A DNA stretch of 62,427 nt from Weissella cibaria (GTDB lineage: Bacteria > Bacillota > Bacilli > Lactobacillales > Lactobacillaceae): positions 1-62,427 of the forward strand of contig NZ_SDGK01000016.1 of NCBI RefSeq assembly GCF_004521965.1. Reading direction: 5' to 3'. Numbering within the stretch: the stretch's first letter is position 1; each line of letters begins with the position of its first letter. Below, in pieces: positions 1-6,072 of this stretch. The notes below the pieces were generated by a model. That model was not told the DNA's origin, did not search any database, and saw nothing but the letters and a program-made list of their open reading frames with translations. A program made the position numbers and the translations under genes.

Positions 1-42
1 CTGCTATTAGTTTACAGGGCAGAGAAAAATCTGTCCGTAAAT

Positions 43-376
43 CTAGCATAAGAGCACATAGTGGATGTACTGTTTCCAAAAAGCGATGGGCATATCCTGA
101 GTCGGACGTAGTGTGGTGAAACGTGGCGACATAATGCCGTCTCCGATGTCATTCAACACAAATCGACCAAACGCGAATTGCTTACTTGTGTGACCCTCAA
201 AGGCAACATCACCTTCTCGAAGTACTTTGAATGAGGCCAGGGAATCTTCAGAGGCTCCGTTACCTTCCTCTTTAAATCGCATAGTCGCAATCGAGATAGT
301 TCTATCTGAACCAAATTGTTCTTTGTTACGCTCAAGGTTCTTTTTATACAAATCAGAGAACTTACGCTGTACCCAA
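43..376 (-). pseudogene. silent HsdS cassette fragment (third TRD)
   Basis: Reading leftward from the repeat at 376 the frame gives WVQRKFSDLYKKNLERNKEQ, then a typical HsdS target-recognition domain (motifs REGDVAFEG, GIMSPRFTTLRP), and hits a stop at 43. There is no start codon, ribosome site or N-terminal segment, so it cannot be expressed in place; it begins exactly at the recombination repeat shared by all hsdS copies here. It is oriented like the active hsdS and opposite to the neighbouring silent copy. The stop at 43 comes inside the domain; the sequence to position 1 may continue in another frame, so it is either broken or cut by the window edge. Type I specificity-subunit identity is seen from motifs; a donor role is inferred. 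Confidence 0.7.
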
Positions 377-430
377 GTAAACGCTAAAGTAAAATAATGG
401 TCATAATCTTGTTTGGGTACAGCGTAAGTT
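359..430. repeat. 18-bp inverted recombination repeat between silent hsdS cassettes
   Basis: TTGGGTACAGCGTAAGTT at 413-430 is the exact reverse complement of 359-376. It encodes WVQRK at the head of each TRD. Shorter matching copies lie at 1010-1026 (+), 3121-3135 (-) and 3715-3731 (-), that is, at every TRD start in the locus. Confidence 0.85.
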
Positions 431-1553
431 AACTGATATCTCTGAAAAGGTCACCGAAAAGAACTCGAATAATGAATTTTCGGAGACATTAACCAACTCA
501 GCCGAGTATGGCATTATCAGCCAACGTGATTTCTTTGATAAGGATATTTCAAACGAGAAAAACTTGAACACGTATTATGTTGTACGCGACGGGGACTTTG
601 TTTATAACCCTCGGATTTCAAACTTCGCGCCCGTTGGCCCAATTAAGCGCAATACACTGGGACGTACCGGCGTTATGTCACCGCTTTATTACGTTTTCCG
701 AACGCATGACGTTGATGGGTTGTACCTGGAAAAATACTTTTCAAGTACAAAGTGGCATCGATTCATGGAACTTAACGGGGATACAGGAGCTCGTGCTGAT
801 CGGTTTTCAATTAAAGACAAAGACTTTGTACAGATGCCAATTCCGCTGCCAAACTTGGAAGAACAAAGTAAGATTGCGCGCTTTCTTGAGAGTGTGGACA
901 ACCTTATCGCTGCTAACCAGCGTAAAGTTCATGATTTAAAACAGATAAAAACTGCGTATTTAGAACGTATTTTTAATCAAACTTTGCGTTTTTCAAGCTC
1001 TACCAGCCCTTGGGTACAGCGTAAAGTGAAGTCAGTATTTGAGGAGCGCTCAGAACGTTCAGGTGTTGGTGAGATGATTTCCGTAACGATCAACCATGGC
1101 GTAGTACCTGCGTCGTCATTGGACCGCAAGGATAATTCGAGTGAAGATCGTTCCAACTACAAGGTTGTGAAGCAAGGTGATATTGCTTATAACTCCATGC
1201 GCATGTGGCAAGGTGCTAGCGGTGTATCACGTTACGAGGGCATCGTAAGCCCAGCGTATACAATCCTTAAGCCGATTGAAGGAGCTAATTCAAATTTCTT
1301 CGGGTACCTCTTTAAGACAAACAAAATGATTCAAACATTCCAAAAACATTCTCAAGGATTGACGTCGGATACTTGGAATTTAAAGTATCCAGCTCTATCT
1401 GAGATTCAGATTTCATACCCTGATTCAGGGGATGAACAAGCGACTGTAGCGAAGCTATTTGAAGCATTGGATAACCTTATCGCTGCTAACCAGCGCAAAG
1501 TAGATCTGCTCCAAAAACAAAAGACAAGCTACTTACAGAGGATGTTTATATAA
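414..1553 (+). CDS. silent type I specificity subunit, no start codon (two TRDs)
   Basis: An open frame from 393 to 1553 encodes two target-recognition domains, each followed by the conserved HsdS helix (DNLIAANQRKV near the middle and again at the C-terminus) and ending SYLQRMFI. It starts at WVQRKL, with a stop at 390 and no ATG, ribosome site or the MVQNQN-type N-terminus of the active copy; the first usable codon is a TTG at 564 inside TRD1. It is therefore most likely an unexpressed donor. It is inverted relative to the active hsdS, with a recombinase between, so inversion at shared repeats would swap TRDs. A hairpin terminator follows at 1585. Annotation pipelines may call it from 564. 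Confidence 0.85.
   Translation, partial: WVQRKLTDISEKVTEKNSNNEFSETLTNSAEYGIISQRDFFDKDISNEKNLNTYYVVRDGDFVYNPRISNFAPVGPIKRNTLGRTGVMSPLYYVFRTHDVDGLYLEKYFSSTKWHRFMELNGDTGARADRFSIKDKDFVQMPIPLPNLEEQSKIARFLESVDNLIAANQRKVHDLKQIKTAYLERIFNQTLRFSSSTSPWVQRKVKSVFEERSERSGVGEMISVTINHGVVPASSLDRKDNSSEDRSNYKVVKQGDIAYNSMRMWQGASGVSRYEGIVSPAYTILKPIEGANSNFFGYLFKTNKMIQTFQKHSQGLTSDTWNLKYPALSEIQISYPDSGDEQATVAKLFEALDNLIAANQRKVDLLQKQKTSYLQRMFI
902..1495 (+). repeat. hsdS helix repeats, silent copy (two direct copies)
   Basis: A 21-bp sequence containing TTATCGCTGCTAACCAGCG occurs at 902-922 and 1475-1495. Its reverse complement occurs in the active hsdS at 3224-3243 (20 bp) and 2704-2722 (19 bp). It encodes LIAANQR in the conserved helix after each TRD and gives a second pair of inverted crossover sites. 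Confidence 0.8.
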
Positions 1554-1584
1554 ACAATCCTTGTTTTTCAAAGTAAAAAACATT

Positions 1585-1614
1585 AAAGCTTGGCTGAAAA
1601 GTCGGGCTTTTTTT
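1585..1614 (+). terminator. rho-independent terminator after silent hsdS
   Basis: AAAGCTTGGCT, loop GAAA, AGTCGGGCTTT and a T run form a fully paired stem (three G-U pairs). It would shield the recombinase from read-through out of the silent cassette. Confidence 0.75.
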
Positions 1615-1664
1615 CGTATGATAGTCCATGCGATCGTCGCCATCAATTTTAGGAGGTGTCAAAA

Positions 1665-2585
1665 ATGACACAAATATTATTTCATAAGTACTTTGCAGAA
1701 TGGTTAGAACTTTACAAACGTGGTGCAGTGCGTGATGTTACTTTTCAAAAATACGAGAACACTCTTGCTCACATCCAATCTCTTGCTTCAAAACAAACAC
1801 TTAAATCGTTAAACAGGCAGGCTTACCAGCAATTATTAAATGATTATGCGACCAGTCATGAACGACAAACAGTCATGGATTTTCATCATCAAATGAAAGC
1901 CGCTCTATTAGACGCATTGGATGAAGGGTTGATTACTTCTGATCCGACAAGAAAAGTAGTAATCAAAGGGACGGTTCAGAGAAAACACAAGACTAAGTTT
2001 TTACATCAACATGAAATGACAGCATTGTTAGCACAACTTTCACTAGGCGATTCAATAAATACAGATTATTTAGTATTGTTAATCGCCAAAACAGGTTTAA
2101 GAATTTCTGAGGCTTTAGGATTAACTCCTTCTGATTTCGACTTTAAACATCATGTGATAAAAGTTTCTAAAACTTGGGACTACAAACACTACAGGGGTGA
2201 ATTTGCACCAACGAAAAACAAATCATCTGTCCGAAAAATACCATTAGATTGGCAAACGGCAATGATGTTTTCCCAACTTATACGTGACCTACCTCTTGAA
2301 CAACCAATATTTGTTAATCCAACCAAAAGAATATATGTACAAACACTGAACAATCAACTAGAAACATTATGTAATAAGGCAGGTATACCTGTAATTAGTT
2401 TGCATGGTTTACGCCATTCACATGCATCACTACTTCTCTATGCCGGTGTTTCGATTGCCACAGTTTCGCGACGCCTGGGTCACTCCACAATGAATACTAC
2501 CCAAAGAATTTATCTTCACGTTATTCAAGAATTAGAAAATGCTGACAACGATAAGATAATGAGATACTTAACATCTCTTATGTAA
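1665..2585 (+). CDS. tyrosine recombinase of the hsdS locus
   Basis: Phage-integrase family protein of 306 aa. An N-terminal SAM-like core-binding domain (about residues 5-85) is followed by a catalytic domain with the conserved Arg in TGLRISEALGL, HGLRHSH (His-x-x-Arg), RRLGHS, and the nucleophile Tyr in RIYLHV. I chose ATG 1665 over the GTG at 1656 because AGGAGG at 1651-1656 sits 8 bases ahead of it. It lies between the active hsdS (convergent) and the silent hsdS (same strand), the position taken by the Cre/Xer-like recombinases of phase-variable type I systems in streptococci and lactobacilli. Inferred role: inversion at the short hsdS repeats. It is more AT-rich than the housekeeping genes. 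Confidence 0.88.
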   Translation: MTQILFHKYFAEWLELYKRGAVRDVTFQKYENTLAHIQSLASKQTLKSLNRQAYQQLLNDYATSHERQTVMDFHHQMKAALLDALDEGLITSDPTRKVVIKGTVQRKHKTKFLHQHEMTALLAQLSLGDSINTDYLVLLIAKTGLRISEALGLTPSDFDFKHHVIKVSKTWDYKHYRGEFAPTKNKSSVRKIPLDWQTAMMFSQLIRDLPLEQPIFVNPTKRIYVQTLNNQLETLCNKAGIPVISLHGLRHSHASLLLYAGVSIATVSRRLGHSTMNTTQRIYLHVIQELENADNDKIMRYLTSLM

Positions 2586-2587
2586 AT

Positions 2588-2633
2588 AAAAAGCCTGAAT
2601 TTACGACTATCAACATCGTAAATTCAGGCTTTT
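2588..2633. terminator. bidirectional terminator, recombinase / hsdS
   Basis: AAAAGCCTGAATTTACGA pairs perfectly with TCGTAAATTCAGGCTTTT across a 9-base loop, with A and T tails on both sides. It serves the two convergent genes. Confidence 0.9.
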
Positions 2634-2643
2634 GTATATTCAT

Positions 2644-3789
2644 TTAGATAAAGATCTTTTGTAGATAAGCAGACTTCTGTTTTGTCAAAGCATCTACCTT
2701 TTTCTGGTTAGCAGCGATAAGGTTGTCAATCTTTTCGAATAGGCCACCAATTTTGATCTGTTCGTCCTCTGATGGCACAGCCGTAGACACTGAATTAATC
2801 GTTGCCTTAGAAAGTGAAGGCACACCTGTTGATTCATCTAACTTTCGCCAGTTAACCTTTTGGAAAATGTCAAACGTAAAATTCAAATCAAATCCGACCC
2901 TTGGAATCGCATAAAATAACGTATCTACGGTCCAAAATGGAGCGCGCAGAAGGTAGGGATTATCTATCGTTCCCTTACGACCAATTCCAATTGCATCATC
3001 ATTTTGCGAAAGCGCCTCATCGACACTAAGCATGTATCCGCCCGTACCATAAACTGGAATATCACCTTCACTTAGGTGTTTATAGTCCCGGCCACTCTTA
3101 ACATCAACAACTTCACCAAGGTTACGCTGTACCCAGGGTTCAGTAAAACCACCGAAACGGAGTTTTTGATTAAAAATACGCTCTAAATAGGCGAATTTTT
3201 GATTTTTAAGTGCATCTACCTTACGCTGGTTAGCAGCGATAAGCTTATCTAAGCTTTCAAACAACTCACCAACATTTTGTTGTTCATCTTCGTTTGTAGG
3301 AAGTGAGATGACCTTATTTAACAAATCGGCTTTTGTAATTCCTTTGATTGAAGTGCCTTGAGCGTTGGCTGCTTCGTTCTTAAGCAAGCGATACAAAAGG
3401 TACAGAGTAAACTTGGTATCACCAGTCAAATCACTTAAAGACAAGAAGTCTTGACTAGTTGCATATTCAGTATTTACAAGGGCTAACTTACCAACTCCCA
3501 CTCGTGTAACCACTGCGATTGATCCGCCGGGAATTCGCTTCGCTGCGGAATTTTTAACAGCCTCAGCGCTGATTAACTTGGTTGAATACTCGTTTAAAAC
3601 ATCGTCCTGAACCAAATCAGAACTTTGAATCCAAGGCAAATCACCTTCCCAGAATTCCGGTACTGAGGTCTTTGGTGTACCACCACCAAATGTATCTTCA
3701 GCTAAATCTGACACCTTACGCTGTACCCAAGCGTCAGAAAAGCCTTTAAACCGTAACTCAGGCACACTTTTATTTTGATTTTGTACCAT
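2644..3789 (-). CDS. hsdS: active type I restriction-modification specificity subunit HsdS
   Basis: Full 381-aa S subunit with its own ATG, one base after the hsdM stop. Layout: N-terminal segment ending FKGFSDAWVQRKV, TRD1 (about 25-165, TFGGGTPKT, PWIQSSDL), central conserved helix (LFESLDKLIAANQRKV), second repeat EPWVQRNL, TRD2 (about 225-345), C-terminal helix (DNLIAANQKKV) ending YLQKIFI. The S subunit chooses the bipartite DNA target for both HsdM methylation and HsdR cleavage. The two TRDs differ from all TRDs in the silent cassettes, while the borders are nearly identical at DNA level, which marks this as the expression site of an inverting system. Last gene of the half-S/hsdM/hsdS operon. 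Confidence 0.93.
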   Translation of the reverse strand: MVQNQNKSVPELRFKGFSDAWVQRKVSDLAEDTFGGGTPKTSVPEFWEGDLPWIQSSDLVQDDVLNEYSTKLISAEAVKNSAAKRIPGGSIAVVTRVGVGKLALVNTEYATSQDFLSLSDLTGDTKFTLYLLYRLLKNEAANAQGTSIKGITKADLLNKVISLPTNEDEQQNVGELFESLDKLIAANQRKVDALKNQKFAYLERIFNQKLRFGGFTEPWVQRNLGEVVDVKSGRDYKHLSEGDIPVYGTGGYMLSVDEALSQNDDAIGIGRKGTIDNPYLLRAPFWTVDTLFYAIPRVGFDLNFTFDIFQKVNWRKLDESTGVPSLSKATINSVSTAVPSEDEQIKIGGLFEKIDNLIAANQKKVDALTKQKSAYLQKIFI

Positions 3790-3790
3790 G

Positions 3791-5347
3791 TTACTCAGCT
3801 CCTTCCGTTGAAATTAATTCCGCCTTCATAGCTTCAAATTCTGCTTCCAGCTTAGCAATTTCAGCATCAATATCCTTCAAATCTTGCTCAACTTGTGCGA
3901 GATCAATCGGCGCTTCTTCTTCAAATGTATCAACATATCGTGGGATGTTTAAGTTGAAGTCATTCTCCTTAATTTCATCAAACGAAGCATCATGTGCATA
4001 CTTATCCACGTCCTCACGAGCTAAGTAAGTATCCAAAATCTTTTGGACATTTTCGTCCGTCAAAGAATTTTGGTTCTTACCCTTTTCAAATTCGTTTGAC
4101 GCATCAATAAATAATACATCCTTCTTAGTACGGTTCTTCTTGAACACCAAAACCGTCGTTGGAATTGACGTACCGTAGAACAGGTTAGCTGGCAAACCAA
4201 TAACGGCATCCAAAACGTTATCTTGTTCAATCATGTACTTACGGATGACACCTTCACCAGCACCACGGAATAAGACACCGTGCGGCAAAACGACAGCCAT
4301 AGTTCCTGACGCATCCAAGTGGTACAACATGTGTTCAACGAAAGCGAAGTCGGCCTTTGACTTAGGTGCCGTCTTACCGTACTTACGGAAACGTTCATCA
4401 TCCAACTTACCGTCTGGTTGCCAGTTAGCTGAATATGGTGGGTTTGCGACAACTGCTTCGAACTGTTGTTCTGCAAACATATCATCTTCAAGAGTATCGC
4501 CTTGGTGCATCTCGAAGTCAGTTGGCTTAACATCGTGCATCAACATGTTCATACGAGCCAAGTTGTATGTCGTACCGTTCAATTCTTGACCGTAGTAATT
4601 TGCAACTTCCACGTTATCACCAACACGAAGCAACAATGATCCTGATCCCATAGTCGGGTCATAGACTGACTTCAATCGTGTCTTACTTGTCGTAACAAGC
4701 GCAGCCAATAACTTTGAGACTTGTTGTGGTGTATAGAATTCACCGGCCTTCTTACCAGCTGATGCGGCAAATTGACCAATCAAGTATTCGTAGGCATCCC
4801 CAAGCACATCAATCTTGCTATCACCAGCGTTAAAGCTAATATCAGCCAAGTGCTTGATAACTTCAGCCATCAACTCAGAACGCTTTGCTGGTGTGTTTCC
4901 TAAACGTGATGAGTTCAAATCCATGTCTTCAAATAAGCCACGGAAATCTTCTTCTGAAGCATAACCAACTGTTGAGGCTTCAACTTCGTTAACTGCTTCT
5001 TGCAAGTTTTCGATTGAGAATTGACCAGCCAAGATATCCTTAACCATCTTGCCAAACAAGTATTGTGGTTGAACAAAGAATCCAAGTGAGTTAGTAATTT
5101 CGTCTACCAAGTCGCTCTTAATTTCGTTATCGTTGTACGCTTCTTCGAACGTAATACCGTCTGCAGCCAACAACTTATCCGCATACTCCTCTACTCGTTC
5201 CGAAAGGAAACGGTAGAAAATCAAACCTAGAATGTAGTTTCGGAATTCGTTCGCGTCCATGTTACCGCGCAAATCATTTGCGATGGCCCATAGTTGCTTT
5301 TGTAGTTCTGCTTGCTGTTGCGCCTGCGTTTCGTGCGTTTCTGCCAT
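3791..5347 (-). CDS. hsdM: type I restriction-modification DNA methyltransferase HsdM
   Basis: 518-aa N6-adenine methyltransferase. The N-terminal helical domain (about 10-150, LWAIANDLRG, NYILGLIFYRFLSERV) packs against HsdS; the catalytic domain has GEFYTPQQVSKLLAAL, the AdoMet motif DPTMGSGSLLLRVG (about 230) and the catalytic NPPYSANW (about 305). The C-terminus is a Glu/Lys coiled coil. Methylates adenine in the sequence set by HsdS and forms the M2S core of the R2M2S complex. Its ATG overlaps the stop of the upstream half-S gene (TAATG), and hsdS starts one base after its stop, so the three are probably translationally coupled. Confidence 0.96.
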   Translation of the reverse strand: MAETHETQAQQQAELQKQLWAIANDLRGNMDANEFRNYILGLIFYRFLSERVEEYADKLLAADGITFEEAYNDNEIKSDLVDEITNSLGFFVQPQYLFGKMVKDILAGQFSIENLQEAVNEVEASTVGYASEEDFRGLFEDMDLNSSRLGNTPAKRSELMAEVIKHLADISFNAGDSKIDVLGDAYEYLIGQFAASAGKKAGEFYTPQQVSKLLAALVTTSKTRLKSVYDPTMGSGSLLLRVGDNVEVANYYGQELNGTTYNLARMNMLMHDVKPTDFEMHQGDTLEDDMFAEQQFEAVVANPPYSANWQPDGKLDDERFRKYGKTAPKSKADFAFVEHMLYHLDASGTMAVVLPHGVLFRGAGEGVIRKYMIEQDNVLDAVIGLPANLFYGTSIPTTVLVFKKNRTKKDVLFIDASNEFEKGKNQNSLTDENVQKILDTYLAREDVDKYAHDASFDEIKENDFNLNIPRYVDTFEEEAPIDLAQVEQDLKDIDAEIAKLEAEFEAMKAELISTEGAE

Positions 5348-5940
5348 TAATCCTTCTCCTTATGAGTGACATCGGCAAGTGATGCCAATGTTAATTCTGT
5401 AAATAGTTGTTCGCGACGTTGAATCAATTGTCGTCGGCGTCGCATCATTTGATATAACCTACCAATTTTTTGTTGTACCTTTATCGGCGGTAGATCGATT
5501 TCAAATTCTGTAATCGACTTCAATGACAGCTTAGGCATTGTTGTACCTGTTACCGCGGCATGAATCAATCTTTTCGCAGCGGCCGACTCGTTAAACCAAT
5601 AAACCAAGTAACCGGCATCCAATCGTGTTTCGTCAGTCTGAATCCACGAAAAATTTGAATCCAAGATATATGGCGTTCCATCAGGATCGACTCCCTTAGA
5701 AAGGGTCATTCGACCACCAATAATTGCCAACACCACTGAATCAGCTGGCATTGGCGCAAGACCGTCAGCCATGTCCAAATATCTCGGATCATCATTTCGT
5801 CCTGCTTCACCAGATTCACTAGCAAATACAGACATATCGTATAAACGATAATCACCCGAAGTTGTCTTCAAAGGACTTCTTTGCGCCAACCTTGTCACGA
5901 CTTCGCCGGATTTAAACGTCATTAAATCCCCAAGTTGCAT
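5347..5940 (-). CDS. half-length HsdS-like protein (single TRD)
   Basis: 197-aa protein resembling one half of an S subunit: a single target-recognition domain (LGDLMTFKSGEVV at the start, LSLKSITEFEIDLPPIKVQ near 150) followed by one basic helix (QQKIGRLYQMMRRRRQLIQRR). I chose ATG 5940 because AAGGAGGG lies just upstream; a longer frame starts at 5973. First gene of the operon, overlapping hsdM by TAATG. It lacks the repeats of the shuffled cassettes and has its own TRD family. Half-S proteins can dimerise into a symmetric specificity subunit; whether this one partners HsdM, competes with HsdS or does something else is unknown. Confidence 0.8.
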   Translation of the reverse strand: MQLGDLMTFKSGEVVTRLAQRSPLKTTSGDYRLYDMSVFASESGEAGRNDDPRYLDMADGLAPMPADSVVLAIIGGRMTLSKGVDPDGTPYILDSNFSWIQTDETRLDAGYLVYWFNESAAAKRLIHAAVTGTTMPKLSLKSITEFEIDLPPIKVQQKIGRLYQMMRRRRQLIQRREQLFTELTLASLADVTHKEKD

Positions 5941-5961
5941 ATCACCCTCCTTGCTTCTTTT

Positions 5962-5979
5962 GAAATAACTCATTATTTC
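5962..5979. promoter_or_regulatory. 18-bp operator-like dyad, downstream copy
   Basis: GAAATAA-CTCA-TTATTTC, a 7+7 bp palindrome lying between the -10 box and the half-S start codon of the mod operon. Its twin is at 6025-6042. It looks like a repressor site; the binding protein is unknown. Confidence 0.55.
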
Positions 5980-5994
5980 TTTTAGACAAATAAT

Positions 5995-6023
5995 AATATA
6001 GCAGTCTTAAAAGATTGAGTCAA
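5995..6023 (-). promoter_or_regulatory. sigma-A promoter of half-S/hsdM/hsdS operon
   Basis: On the minus strand TTGACT (6018-6023), 17-base spacer, TATATT (5995-6000). Near-consensus and well placed for the operon. Bracketed by two GAAATAA/TTATTTC dyads. Confidence 0.8.
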
Positions 6024-6024
6024 C

Positions 6025-6042
6025 GAAATAAATCATTATTTC
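6025..6042. promoter_or_regulatory. 18-bp operator-like dyad, upstream copy
   Basis: GAAATAA-ATCA-TTATTTC, differing from the copy at 5962-5979 by one loop base. It abuts the -35 box on its upstream side. Centre-to-centre distance is 63 bp, about six helical turns, compatible with looping. Confidence 0.55.
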
Positions 6043-6044
6043 AA

Positions 6045-6069
6045 AAAAGAGGCCACGGTGGCCTCTTTT
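6045..6069 (-). terminator. terminator of hsdR
   Basis: AAAAGAGGCCAC pairs with GTGGCCTCTTTT around a single central base, starting 3 bases past the hsdR stop and followed by a T run in the minus direction. It separates hsdR from the mod operon. Confidence 0.85.
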
Positions 6070-6072
6070 CGT

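Noticed and set aside
5347-5973. Longer half-S start at 5973
   Set aside because: The ribosome site lies inside this extension and fits ATG 5940 instead.
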